A DNA stretch of 64,000 bases from Lepidostoma basale (Eukaryota; Arthropoda; Insecta; Trichoptera; Lepidostomatidae). Under the pieces are notes generated by a model. The model was not told where the DNA came from, did not search any database, and saw only the letters and a program-made list of their open reading frames with translations. Shown in pieces: positions 22,380-34,670 of this stretch. The translations under genes were made by a program, and so were the position numbers. The stretch lies in assembly GCA_022606425.2 (NCBI GenBank), contig JAHDVF020000761.1:558001-622000 (forward strand). Direction: 5' to 3'. Every line of letters starts with the position of its first letter. The first letter of the stretch is position 1.

Positions 22380-25060
22380 TTTTTTGATAAACATAAGGCT
22401 TTCACACCGTGTGATTCCACAATGCCGATTTTTTATGAATTGTAACACTGTTTTTTTTTCCATTTTTGAGTTTATTTTTTCCAATGTGTCCAAGGTTTTA
22501 CTTCGTCATTGGGAGAAATATATACACAAACCAAAATATTTTAAACAAAATAAGAGAACCTAAGTACATATGTAACATGTGCCAGTGAAAATTATACAGA
22601 GTATCAGCCACATAACAACTATATGTTTTTGGATGTTTCTTTTAAATCAAAATCATAAAATAGTGAATTAAAAACTAAAAACATATTCAGAATATACAAT
22701 TTCATATTGCTCAAACATGTGGTTAATCCTGTGATGAAATTATGTTAATAATAAAGTGAATAACATTATAAAAAATAACTTGAAATATGACGATAGATTC
22801 ATGTATACATTATAACTTGTTGAAGGTAATGCTGCTTATTTACTAACACTCTAGTAGCTACAATAATTGCCTCATTTATATTGTAATGTCGTTTATTGTA
22901 ACGTTTAGTCGTGAGATTAGATTCCCAAAACCCGTAACATAGGGTACTAATGTTCCTGCAGTTAAGATATTTTTATAGTTAATTTTGCACAATTTATAAT
23001 ATGCAATAATTATAATTATTATATTACTTTTACTATAATTGTAAAGAATCGTTAATACAAATTGAAAAATAATATTGCTTTAAACTCTAATATGTTTACT
23101 CTGTTTTTTATAAATTATGAAATCATTTTCATTTGATACAGATCTCGGTGGTTTATGTTTATTGATGTAAGTTTAACACATTAAGGCAAATTGTATTATA
23201 AATTAGACTTCTTAAAACATGAGGTTGACTGCAGTGAAATCAAATTGTTTTGACTTTAAGTGTACTAATGTAAAAACATATTTTTAATCTTTCCAACTAA
23301 TTGTTTTATTTTTCTCAGCGAGACAATATTACAATAATTTTCTCGGCACAGTAAAATCCTTTATATGGTTTGATATCTCACTATAATATTTTTTCAAGTT
23401 TAGCTAAATGTAGCAATCTCTCGTAATTGCCACATATTTGATGGAAATAATCATTTCATAAGATACACAATCCTCTTTTTGGCCAACAGTACAAATTCAG
23501 TACAGTTTCACACCACAAAAATGGTTTATTTCTAAGTTTTTTTTTCCAATTGCATAGAAATGTGACAGTTCTGTAATGTAAGGTCATGGTGATATGTTAC
23601 TTTATGTCTTCGACAAAGTGAATTTTTCTTTACATTTGACAATTATAATAAACTACATTCAGTGTTTTATGAAGTATTTGTTGGACAATGGAATAAACAT
23701 TATGATTTCTTTTTGGTTAATGTGTTACTTAAATTTTGCTATTGTATTCACATACTTGTGTCAAATAATTAAGCATATATCAGAGATGTTATAGGTTTAT
23801 AGTAAAATTCATGCCTTATACAAACGCAATAATTTTAATTACTTTGGATATCTGTTGTTTACACTGACTGGAACATTATTTTTACAGCGAATTACAGTTT
23901 TTATATGCAATAATAGTTATTTATAAGGGATATAAGAATGTCTTTTAACATTGGTATAGCACAGTTCATTATCAAATAATTTATTTATTTTAAAGTTAAG
24001 TTATTTTTAAGCTGATAGGTTATGATTTTTTTAAGTACCATACATACACAAACAAATTAACATAAATTTTATATTTATTTCATATATTTTTTATTTTTAT
24101 TATTTAGGTGAAGACTGGTACATTATGACAAATGATACAATGTTTTTAAAAATATTTTTTTCATGTAACCAAGGGGAATCTTTTGTTTCAGTATTTTGCA
24201 CAGACATGTTTTGGATGGTTGTCATTCTTCCTCAGTATAAATGAACCTTAAGGGATGTTATTATTGATAGCTAACCCTAATCGATATAAGTTTTGTCATC
24301 TTAACCTTATGTTAAGATTTTTAGACTGAAAAAGAATGGTTACCATCCAAAACATGCCTGTGCTAAATGATACCAAGTTCTGTAATATTGGGTGTTAACA
24401 TAAGTTGTGTCTGTTTTTTTCAAATGCAGAGAACAAGAGGACACAACAAATTAGTGAAAAATGTATATTTCTTCATTATTTTACAACAAATGAATCAATA
24501 TTGTATTTGCCTTCATTATTTACAACTTCTAAAAGCTTTTCAGTGTCTGTCGTCTTTGGGGATGCAAACCTTGTTCGCTCTGGGGGTTGCTTGTTGACCA
24601 TAATTCACCCATTCCGTTTCTTCATGTACATATACAGGGACAAGTTTTCATTATCAGTGATGATGTGGTATACGAACCTTCGCTTTTGGCCATGGGAAGC
24701 GCGATGACGTGCGAGCCCACCAGCAGAACTTATTGTACGTTGATTTAAAAATTATTTTCTTAGCCAATTCTACAGTGGTTTCAAGAGGATCTTCATGTTA
24801 ATGCCTAAAATTTATTGAAATATGAATTCGCAACACAAAGTAAAGGTAAACAGAAGAGAATCCTTTATGATTATGATTTTAAAAATATAAGATACATTCT
24901 GGTCTTATCTTTAAAAAATAATAACCAAATTTCTTTTAAACTATATTTTGATTAACAATACAAAATAATAAATCAGTTTCACACAGCGTAAACATATCAC
25001 AGTATTTATTTATTCAATGGAAAATTAAAACATTACCCATGAGTTGCATATGTAAATATA
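22380..25060. other. intergenic between PGGT1B and OXA1L
   Basis: AT-rich non-coding sequence with one inverted-repeat MITE (24193-24368). Short frames here carry no known motif. Confidence 0.5.
24193..24368. mobile_element. inverted-repeat MITE, about 45-bp arms
   Basis: attttgcacagacatgtttt ggatggttgtcattctt at the left pairs with aagaatggttaccatccaa aacatgcctgtgctaaat at the right with few mismatches. The interior is AT-rich and non-coding. Lies between PGGT1B and OXA1L. Confidence 0.75.
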
Positions 25061-25083
25061 TTCCATTATATGTTTTAGCCATT

Positions 25084-25127
25084 CATTCTGCCTACCCCTT
25101 CGGGAGACAGCGTGATGGTTAGTTAGT
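25084..25127 (+). mobile_element. 44-bp L-A tail insertion with 15-bp target-site duplication
   Basis: cattctgcctaccccttcgg to ggttagttagt, the extreme 3' end of L-A. It is bounded by identical tatgttttagccatt at 25069-25083 and 25128-25142. Confidence 0.9.
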
Positions 25128-25761
25128 TATGTTTTAGCCATTTATGTCACAAGTTGTATTTTATTTTTCTTTGGTAGGTACATGTTTTTATTCAGCGACT
25201 ACATTAATGAAATTAAAGACAATTTCCTATTTGTAATATTAGTTAAAATACAATTGAAATGCTTTAAACTCATTTTGAGGAAAATGTCACATTTTAGAAT
25301 GGAATATAGTCTAATCTATAAAGGGGTAGTCTAATTTAAACAAAATATTCCACCAGAATTATGTGAACATTAATCAACACTTCAGAAGAAATATTGTATG
25401 TGTAAATATGTTCATAATAAATATCGCACAAGGTTACCAAAAGTGTCAAGTATTTTGTCAATTTATGTAAATCTTACAAATTAATATACTTTAAATAATT
25501 TTTATTATAAAAGGAATAATTCCAATGTATTATTTTTAATTTGCCCAATGTCTGTCTCTCCATTAAATTTATTACACATCCAATTTAATAACAGATGTGG
25601 TTTGTGTCGGATTGAGTTAAGGATAATAGGAAAATAAGAAACAAGATGATAATTATCTACTAACAATGTATTTAAAATAAATATAAAATCTATTGCGGCG
25701 CCTTGTGTTTAAGCAAGAGTAACAATATTAAATTAAAAATGATCATATAAATACGAACATT

Positions 25762-27012
25762 TTACGACTCAGATTTTTTAGCACTGATTACTTTAGTAGG
25801 ATCAAATTTATATGTTTTCTTCAGTGGACCTTTGCCAGCTTTATTAAATATCATTTCGTCAACTCGTAACCTGTCCTCTATTTCTCTCGTTAATTTCATG
25901 TTCGTCCAGGATTCCTTAGCTCCTGACACAAATCCTTTAGATTTTATTGGCAACGCTTCCATATCATGTTTCAAAAGTTTTGGGAGTTTGGCAAATGCTC
26001 GGACCTTGGGAATCTTCAAGATGGCGACTTGGGTCAAAGATATGAAATTGGTGGACACCCAGTAGCAGAGAATGGCTCCGGGGAAGTTAATGATGAAGGG
26101 AAACATAACAACGGGGATAGCTCTGAGGAAGTATTTCATCATGCTGGCATTGTTGAGACGAGCTCCGTCTGCGCCTATCTCGATGGTAATCCACAAGGTG
26201 ACGCTGGTTATGATCGGTAGAAGGTAGAACTGGTCTGGTAGAGTCAGATCGGCGAACCAAAAAAGCCCTCCTGTTGATAAACTCTCCACTGGGCAGTTAG
26301 CCATTCCTCGAAGGCCCATAAAAAATGAAATAAAGAATGGAGCTTGTACCAACGGTACCAGAGCACTTTTAATTGGGCTTACGCCCTTTTCTTTCATGAA
26401 TTGCATTAATTCATGTCCATAGCGCGCAGAATCTAATTGATTACCCGTCTTTCTCGCATGTGACATCTTCATTTGCAAATGTTGTATTTGTGGTAAATTG
26501 TTATGCATGACAGCATTGTTCCTCTGTGCCTTTATTACAACCGGTAACATTATTAACCTTACACACACCGTGCCGAGTACGATAGCGCCCCACCACGGGA
26601 GGTCCAGTGTAACATGAGCATACTCCATGCAATTCTGAATAATTCCCACTGGGCTCCAACCACCCAGGCCCATACTAGCAAATGTAGGTTCTCCGTTAAT
26701 AGAGGTGGCCACTTTATCGACGACATCGGTAATAACTGGGACTGGGGGCAGCTCGGGAACTTCGGGTAATGTTGCGAAGGTTGCGGCGAGCGGAGTGCTT
26801 TTTAGTGGCGTGCAAAGTGATGAAGGGCATCTCTGAGTATTTTTAGAAAAAGAGTACGAGGTGCACAGGAAATGTTGTTGCCTTCCATTCCAAATGTGGT
26901 GGTTTCTTTTGGTCAAAATCAACTTCGATGTGTTTGGGAATCTAACCTCAATTGTCGGAGACACTTGGGAAATGTTTATTAATTTGGTATGGCGCTGAAT
27001 GATTTTAAACAT
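25762..27012 (-). CDS. OXA1L: mitochondrial inner membrane insertase OXA1L, single exon
   Basis: Member of the YidC/Oxa1/Alb3 family that inserts mitochondrially made and some imported proteins into the inner membrane, docking on the mitoribosome. It is a 416-aa open frame from the ATG at 27012. Residues 1-80 are rich in Lys, Arg and Ser and poor in acids, as in a matrix-targeting presequence. Hydrophobic segments are at about 139-160 (WWGAIVLGTVCVRLIMLPVV), 206-225 (FFISFFMGLRGMA), 262-280 and 299-335 (FPFIINFPGAILCYWVS). A conserved cytosolic-type loop of charged helices covers 161-200 (KMSHARKTGNQ). The basic tail after about 340 matches the ribosome-binding tail of mitochondrial Oxa1. No introns interrupt it. 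It has no frameshift and no poly(A) remnant, so I read it as the functional gene rather than a retrocopy, but that is inference. Confidence 0.95.
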   Translation of the reverse strand: MFKIIQRHTKLINISQVSPTIEVRFPNTSKLILTKRNHHIWNGRQQHFLCTSYSFSKNTQRCPSSLCTPLKSTPLAATFATLPEVPELPPVPVITDVVDKVATSINGEPTFASMGLGGWSPVGIIQNCMEYAHVTLDLPWWGAIVLGTVCVRLIMLPVVIKAQRNNAVMHNNLPQIQHLQMKMSHARKTGNQLDSARYGHELMQFMKEKGVSPIKSALVPLVQAPFFISFFMGLRGMANCPVESLSTGGLFWFADLTLPDQFYLLPIITSVTLWITIEIGADGARLNNASMMKYFLRAIPVVMFPFIINFPGAILCYWVSTNFISLTQVAILKIPKVRAFAKLPKLLKHDMEALPIKSKGFVSGAKESWTNMKLTREIEDRLRVDEMIFNKAGKGPLKKTYKFDPTKVISAKKSES

Positions 27013-27667
27013 TTTAGCGGAATCAGATATATTCTAGTAAATCTGAATATCTAACCCAAACAAATTGACATAATAAGTTAATATCTATTGACACCGTCGA
27101 AAATCCAGAAGCACGCAAAAGCACAGAAGTTAAGGAAATTGTATTGAAAAATTGTCTTTGGATAGAAGTGCCATAGACAAGTGTATACACACATTCTCTA
27201 TTATTTATAACGGTTGTGGAAAACTCCATTTACCCTCTATTGCCGGTGCTGTTTTATTGTTACAAAACTGCTTTTAAATTTTAAAATTATATTTAACAGT
27301 GAGTTACAAGTCAACCTTAATTACTTTGTTATACCCCATTAACTCGTGTAGATACGCGGCTACGCCCTTGATTCTTGTTACATTTAATTATGCAATAACA
27401 AGGGGAAATAGTCACTACCACAAAATATAATAAAACTTAGAAAATGGACGTTAAAGTAATATTGTGTACGTATTTTCCCAATAATTTTCTAAATAAATTA
27501 ACAAGTATTTTGAATATTTAAAAAAAGGTAGCTAATAGATGAATGCCATTTAATATGTTTGAAACACACTATCTCTTCACTGAATAAATTGTCGAACGTT
27601 TTTTTACGTGGTTTTGCTTGTTCAAAAACTAATTACCCATTTTGTTCATAAATAGCCATCCATAATA

Positions 27668-27800
27668 TTAATTTATAATAGCAAACACGATTGTTAAATG
27701 GTTTAACTTGGAATCCAAGTAAAACCCTTAAGCAATCGCGTTTACTATTATAAATCAATAATGGAGTTTTACAAAACTAATACTTCGACCATTAATAATC
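27668..27800. mobile_element. M3 palindromic MITE, copy 1
   Basis: ttataatagcaaacacgatt gttaaatggtttaacttgg faces ccaagtaaaacccttaagca atcgcgtttactattataa, followed by ataatggagttttacaaaac. The same palindrome and flank occur at 34.9-35.4 and 49.85-49.99 kb. Confidence 0.8.
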
Positions 27801-27883
27801 CATAATGTCTATACCTAATTACCTACTTCAAATTAAAAAATCGTCCTTCTTGCCAATTCAATTGTTTTCCTTTCGTATTCAGA

Positions 27884-28360
27884 TCATAGATGGTGTGAAC
27901 AATAATTTGAGATAATAATTTGTAAAAATATTTTTTTCTGGATCATCAATAATATTAATATAATTATTAGTATTATTATTATAGTTATTATCCTGGAAAC
28001 TTTCCAGGGATCAGGAAAAGTATTTGTACTTAACGACAGGCTAAATAGAAAATACAGCGGAGATAATAGGAGCCCAGAGCAGCCTTTTAAGAAGTAGACG
28101 GGAAGAAAATCAGGACCAACCGTGTGCGAATTTTTCATAGCTTTGATGGAGGATTTAATATCATTCGCATCTATGTGTGATATTGCAAACCTATGACCAC
28201 AGCAATTGGCACTTACATTAGTCGCTGAATTGAAATTAAGCCGCGGGGGAACATTGCTATAGATAGATTTAAAGTGCTTAGCGAATGCGTTCGCTATACG
28301 AGTATCTATACCCTTAACATAAGTTTGGTTATTTGATAATTTTCTATCAAGGCAAAACAT
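27884..28360 (-). mobile_element. jockey-type reverse transcriptase N-terminal fragment
   Basis: The minus frame reads IANAFAKHFKSIYSNVPP, SSIKAMKNSHTVGPDFLPVY, LSPLYFLFSLSLSTNTFPDP, WKVSRII, i.e. the stretch before and into the fingers of a jockey/CR1-type enzyme (K...GPD.LP, SL..G.FP..WK). The frame then dissolves into an AT-rich run, so it is a fragment. Confidence 0.8.
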
Positions 28361-28839
28361 GTCAATCGCATAAAGCTAATTAAAACTGATAGGACTTAGA
28401 CGTTTTGATAAATATTTAGTATTAGGTTTAGTTGGTTATTTACAATATTTCGTTTATTTTTGAAAAGAATTTCTAATATTATTTTAATGTTGACTAAAAA
28501 GTGAAATCATAAATAAAATCGCTTAAACGGAATTATTCGTTTTTTCATTCCAAAACATTATTAACAAATAACTTTATTAAAAATCCCGATGAGGCCTAGG
28601 AAATGCTTGACCATGATCCGGGGAATACTGGTACAATCTTGAATCATCACTAATATCTACTATTGATTTAAAACAGAAGACTTATGTGTTGGTTTTTTAA
28701 GATACAAAAAATAAGAAAAGTTCATTGAAATATTTATTTTCCTATGTTTTTGTAGATCATGTGGATTGTATTAAAAAAATATGACTGTTTCATTATCAAC
28801 CCGGTTTTCTGAATTTATTAACAAATAAATCAATACTTT

Positions 28840-29517
28840 TAAGTTTGTACTGTTTTGATGTCAAAATTATACAAGTTTTTTCGTTTATATAAAGAATTTT
28901 GACAGGTGTAAAAATAAAATTTTCATTTGTTCCAATGACAATTTGAATAATTTCTTCAATATTCTTTTAAAGTTCTTGCTGGTGTTGGTTGGTTTTAAGT
29001 GCCTAATTGCTGCCAAATAAAAAAAGTGGATACGTGGAACATTAATTAAATCATATAACAGCTAATTTAAAAAACGGTGGATACGTGTAACATAAATGAA
29101 ATAAACACAAAAGTCCGGATCGTCCATGTCAACATGTGCAACATCGGAAAAACATTATGTGTTATTACATTATGTGCTAAATTTAAAAAAACGGTGGATT
29201 CGTGGAACATAAATTAAATAGACAAATGTGCCCATCTAAAAAATAACATTTTGTATTAAATTATTTTTATTTTGTTATTTTATTTTATATCATTGTATTT
29301 TATATTATTTGTTTTAGATTTATTTTGTGGATGTTGGAAGATCGAAGTGTGCGCGGGAGATGCCTATTGGTGGCGATGAGGTTCGCAACCCATCACACCG
29401 CGTCTCCCGCGGGGCGAAAAGAGAAGGATGGAGTGCCGCATCGGTTAAAGTGTGACAGTCCATTCTTTCTGCCTACCTTTTCGGGGAGACGGCGTGATGG
29501 TTAGTTAGTTAGTTAGT
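28840..29517 (+). mobile_element. F2 non-autonomous element, copy 1
   Basis: Shares with 58532-59210 and the minus copy 40898-41540: ttttttcgtttatataaag, gaattttgacaggtgtaaaa, caatgacaatttgaata, ggttttaagtgcctaatt, the GC-rich tgcgcgggagatgcc/ttggtggcgatgaggttcgc block, and the terminal ctttctgcctacc..ggggagacggcgtgatggtt agttagttag. No long frame. Confidence 0.85.
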
Positions 29518-29697
29518 TTGAATCAATAATAGAGATGAAAAAAACGAAACAAAAACAAATGGTTGTTTATTCCCATCATAATTTTAATTGATTTATTTAT
29601 TAACAAATTAAGAATGCCGAGTTGATAATGAAACAGCCATTTGTTTTTTTCTCCCCTTATTAATTTTAATAAGAGAAAAAAAAGAAAATATGGCATT

Positions 29698-29845
29698 ATG
29701 AACAAAATTATGAAAGGATCACTGCGTTGGTTCGGACATACCTATGGAGTGCATGGATGGAGAGAGAATGGTTAAGAAAGTATACGTTGATGATGTAAAT
29801 GGAGTACGGAGTCGAGGCAGACCGAGGAAAACATGGCATGACCAC
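29698..29845 (+). mobile_element. L-A fragment
   Basis: atgaacaaaattatgaaagg atcactgcgttggttcgg reads MNKIMKGSLRWFGH. After a frameshift come VKKVYVDDVNGVRSRGRPRK-like codons, stopping at aaaacatggcatgaccac where a different sequence starts. Confidence 0.75.
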
Positions 29846-29925
29846 GGCCGCGGCACACCTACATCCGGATCACGGCACACCAATGTGCCGCGGCACACCG
29901 GTTGCGGAGCACTGCCCTAGACTAC
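29846..29925. repeat. GC-rich block with repeated cggcacacc words
   Basis: ccgcggcacacctacatcc, cacggcacaccaatgtgcc and gcggcacaccggttg stand in line with an internal inverted relation (ggtgtgccg / cggcacacc). It is possibly the terminus of a hAT-type element (gcactgccct), but no partner end was found. Confidence 0.4.
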
Positions 29926-30054
29926 CACCCGACTTTGTGGCGAATATTTGTTTATGTATTTGTAATATAAGTTACTGAAAAATGAATCCGGATGTTTAAA
30001 ATTTTTACATTGTATTTTAATTCGTAAATTTGGACTTCAGTTGAGAACTTCTTC

Positions 30055-30620
30055 TTCCTCCTCTTAGTTTAGGTCATATGACCTGTTTGTGACGGTGGGC
30101 TGTCCTGGGATGATGATGTCCAGCCATCTCTCCATCTTTTTGGCGGTCTTCCTGGTAATCTTTTGCTGCTTGGGTTTTCATCGTTAACACTTTTTGCAAT
30201 TATTGTATTCTCCATGCGGTCAATGTGGTCTATCCAAAAGCGCCTTCTGCTTCTTCCCCATCTCACTATGTCCTCAACACCACAGACAGACCTTATCGTT
30301 TCATTTCTGATCCGACGATGGAGCGTAGGGTTCGCATTTCTGCTCCTCTAAGAAGGTTCTTAGTTCTATTGGTATCGGCTCTGACCTCTATTCCATACGT
30401 CATGTGGGTCGAACGCATGCCTTGTATATCTTGACTTTACTTTTGTTCCTCTATATGGTGTCGCGCAAGCAGCCAGCCACGGCTACGGCTGTCGCTTTGT
30501 CGGTTTGTGCTCGCACCTCGTCATATACGAGTAGGTCACTGTGGCTACCGATCTCTATGCCTAGGTAAGTGAATCGCATGACTTGCTCAATAGGTGCGTT
30601 TTCGGTTGAGAACTAGATTT
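30055..30620 (-). mobile_element. non-LTR C-terminal fragment, family L-B
   Basis: Minus strand: RAQTDKATAVAVAGCLRDTI, KIYKACVRP, EEQKCEPYAPSS-type frameshifted stretch, then GRSRRRFWIDHIDRMENTII and LPGRPPKRWRDGWTSSSQD. It ends in aagaggaggaagaagaag on that strand. Matches 42.4 and 48.2 kb. Confidence 0.8.
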
Positions 30621-30624
30621 TAAA

Positions 30625-33130
30625 AATACCATCTCCAGCTCTATCAAAATTATTTAAATATAAAAAAAAAACATTTCTATACGCCATTGGTAGGTACTAC
30701 CTATTGCAATAACTCGTCAGAGGCAGACGGTATGGATAGCGAGCTAATTGAACATGTCCCATTTAAATTTTAACTTCCCTAATAAATTATCACCTTCCCG
30801 TGTACGTCCCCCAAATAATATTTTTAAATTAAATTTTCTCAGTTTAATTTAAATGTGTCATTACGTGAAACGAACCCGAAGTAAATTGAAGTGTAAATTG
30901 GCTGTATTGCAATCTTCCTCGCCCTACCCAATCCAACATTTCCGTTGGGAGGGTTTAATAATTGAGTCGATTTTAATAACTGTTTAGGAATGACTTTTTT
31001 TTTTAAAATAAATATAATATCTTGCAAGTTATATTTGGTTTATAAGCAAATGTGCAGCATTAAATATCATATATATGTAGTTAACAAAGGTATAATATTT
31101 GATTATATTCAGAATATTTCCATCTCAATCCATCAGGGAAAGAATAATTAACAACATGTAACTTTATGTTGTATTATTACAGATGCTATGAATATATATA
31201 CAAAAAACAATAGAATATCTAAAAGAGAAAAAAAAATTTATTTTGTTCTAAACAGTTTTGATTAATAATTATTATTGAAAGGATCGATTTTAATTTTGAA
31301 ATAAACGTCTTATTGGGGCATTATCAATGCTAGCTGATAAAAAAAAACATTTAATGTTGAAAATATTTGTCTTTGACATATGATATAAACAGCTAAAACA
31401 CGTATAATTGGAATCTATTGACATTAAACTGATTTAAAAAATAACATGATTATACATAATACACTATAGATGAAAATAATGAAACGTTCACACTTCGCTT
31501 ATTTTCTGATTCTATTATTTTAAATCAAACGGGCGTCGTGAGAGAGTTAGCTCGTTGTAAAACCAGAATGCTGCACTGTAATAAGAAGCATTATTCTTCT
31601 CCAGTATATGAACCTGAACAGTTTTCAAAAACTCTATTTAGTCTTAGATAAAACAGCGCTGAAGGGAAAGGCGCTCAACCATCAACAGCCCACAAATAAG
31701 GCGCCATCTTGCGTAGCCAAAGACAATCAAGATGTCAACAAAGTTAGATAACGAGGGTTTAATTAAAAATCCAATTCTAATATCTACGTAGCTATTTTAA
31801 AAATCTGACTGAAATTATACGTTAATCTCCTGGAATTTTGTAGAAAGTTTTTTGGAAATGGGATTTTCATATATAATATTATATTTAATTCTAAATATAA
31901 TATTACATATGAAATTTGAGATCAATTTTCTGTGTTTCATGTATTTTTGCACAAACCTACATGTTTTATTATTAGTTCGAATGGATTGGATTCCAAAACA
32001 AAAGTGAGCGAAATATATTTTCAGGTGACGGATTTGCTACAGGCAAAAATACCTTTTTTTTGTAGCAGTAGTTTCTTTGGGATCAGAGTAATGAGAGATT
32101 GTTGACGTGTTTTTTCATTCTTGAAATTTTTCTAGTCTAGCTGTTTGATTACATGACCAAGGGAGGCGGCAGTAGGGGGAAAATGGATGGAGTCTAATGA
32201 AAAACGAATTCTTTGTCGGGGGAAAGTTTCGGGAACCGGAGGCGGTCGAGTTGGACAGAGGGTGAGGTCTGTAAATTGTATGATGAATAATTTGATTGCG
32301 ACGGCATTCAGTCCACCAGATTCACCAATTCATTTTAAACGGCACGTATTTTTTTCACTGGCTACACTTTGATGTATTCAATTACAGTTTATATTAAATT
32401 TTGCTTTTGACGATATTTTAAAATAAGAATATTAACTGGGTTGTTTTATTGGTTTTAAAGAGATTTTTTATTCAATGTGGATAAAATATAAATATTAATG
32501 ACAAATTTGTTTCACCTTGCGAGTGCATTCTGTAAAACCAATTAAACCATCGCGTTTATAATATAATTTATTTTTTTGATTCTGAGCTGAATCTGAACAT
32601 TTATTGGTATGCCGGGTCAGCTAGTTGATCATAAAAAATTGTCAACAATGATTGGATGCTTATCACACATTCAGAAAAATAGGATAAAACATCTGATTTG
32701 AGGGTGGGTGAGGTAAGGAGGCTGGGGATCAATGCTAGTAAAGAATTACTCGGAACCACAATGCAATAAAACATATAAAACAAAAGCAAGAAAAACAAAA
32801 AAATAGATAAGAGCACTTTTGCATCCACTATCGAAATGTCTTCAAAATCATTGGTTGCGCTGAAAAAAAAAGGTATTATCTAATTAATAGAATCTTTCTT
32901 TCCCTTTTCATAATTTTTTAATATGGATCTGCCAAACCGAAACATAGTAAATAAGAATAATTGAAATAATAAGATTGCTTATACATCATAATATAATTTA
33001 TAATGGATACAAAATAACACCACAAGCATTAATATGATATTTTTAAATTTGGAACTCAAATAAAATAAAATTATATTATTTCTCAAATATATTACAAACA
33101 AATATTAGAGTTTAAGGTATCTATTGAGAA
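30625..33130. other. no gene recognised
   Basis: AT-rich with two less AT-rich islands (31530-31760 and 32155-32290). Neither translates into a recognisable product. Confidence 0.4.
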
Positions 33131-33136
33131 GAGGTA

Positions 33137-34060
33137 AAACATAATTATTTAATACGAGGGTTGCTACTTATATTTCTGGCCGTGGCAATAGGGAGTATTG
33201 CTAGGCGCCATCCAATGTTTTCATTGGTAACATTGACATTTTTTAATATAACCTTACTCAACATTTTATCATTTGGACGCCATTTGTTTTTTACAGTAAC
33301 TTGAACTATTCATTTCGGGCAAAAATGGAATTAACTCGTGAACATTTTCGTGCGATTATTCTTCATATGAACTTAATTTTTGATATGGGGATTTAGTACC
33401 ACCCTACAGCACTCTAAAAAACTGGTAGAACGAATTCGATCGTGGTTGATGTTCACTCCAGGACGAATTTCGTCAGGGTCGTCCAAAATCGGCTGTTGTG
33501 CCAGAAAATATCGATGCTATGCGTGAACTGAAACAAGATTGTCATGTGATATACCGTGAGATTGAGGCATCTTTGGGAATTATCATGACCAGCATAAATA
33601 CGATATTGCTTGATCATTTGGCCGTAAAAAAATTGTTCGCGTTGGATCCCGCATAATTTGACAAACGCTCGAAAGAAGGCTCGTGTCGATTGGTGCAAGG
33701 AAATGTTGAAAAAATAGGTTCAAGGTGCGCGACTATATAACAAGACGTGCAAGACTATATAACATCTACACAGGTGACGTATAGTGGATTTATGCATATG
33801 AGCTCGAAACAAAACAGCAATCGACTGTATAAGTCTTCCAAGACGAGCCAAATCCAACAAAAGTTGATCGCGGAAGAAGCACATCGAAGCAAATGGTTGC
33901 CTGTTTCTTCGACACTATCGGTCATATGGCGACAGTGGAGTTAGAAAAACGTAGGACAGTCACTACTAAATGATACACGACCATTTGTTTATCAGAAGTC
34001 TTCGGAGAAATTCGGAAAATGTCGAAGAAGAGGCGACTGTTCTTCATAATGACTTCATTG
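33137..34060 (+). mobile_element. mariner element 3, heavily decayed
   Basis: 5' end cgagggttgctacttatatt. A start at 33325 gives MELTREHFRAIILHMNL, then after stops LQDEFRQGRPKSA-like, TYREIEASLGI, AVKKNCSRWIPHNLTNARKK, ARVDWCKEMLKK and later SKQNSNRLY.SSKTSQIQQK, LLNDTRPFVYQKSSEKFGK. This is a different mariner subfamily from elements 1 and 2. No right TIR is found; the 3' end of the transposase is lost. Confidence 0.8.
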
Positions 34061-34670
34061 GAGAATTGAAATTGCTCTCCCCACCGGTATCACCAGAGGC
34101 AAGTTGGTTCTGCATGTTGGGAGATAAAACAGTTTGTGCTGACAATGTCGTAGATAACCATCCGAAACATAAAGATGGACACCCTCCAAGATGACGGAAT
34201 TCTCAAAGAAATCCCTGATAATTCTGTGGCTATGTGTTATGTTATATATTTGTGCTATGTTATTTATTTATTGTTGGTACACAAACAAAGCATCTAATGT
34301 GCAGTAGTAATAAGTATCATAACAAAAACACATATTAAATCAGATTAGACACCTCAACTATTTAGATGCGCACATCAAAGTTATGAACTCACAATACTGG
34401 GAGTACAACTGCCATTCACCACCTTTTAGTGTGAACAACTGTCAGGCAAAACAAGACATAATTTAAGATAAAGAAACATACGAATTAAGTAAAACAAGGC
34501 AATAGTAAAAGATAAAGAAGAATAACACAAATCAGGTAAAATAAGATAATAGCATGAGACAAAGGATTTATTAACATTGAAACCATATTTGTATTAAGCA
34601 AATAATTTTACTATTTTGAAAATTTGTAGCATTATAATTTTGACTTATTTATGTTAAATACTGATATTTG

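Noticed and set aside
33453..33698. Minus-strand frame of 81 codons
   Set aside because: Antisense of mariner element 3.
33970..34194. 74-codon frame as a host exon
   Set aside because: The first part is decayed mariner sequence in another frame and the rest has no recognisable similarity.
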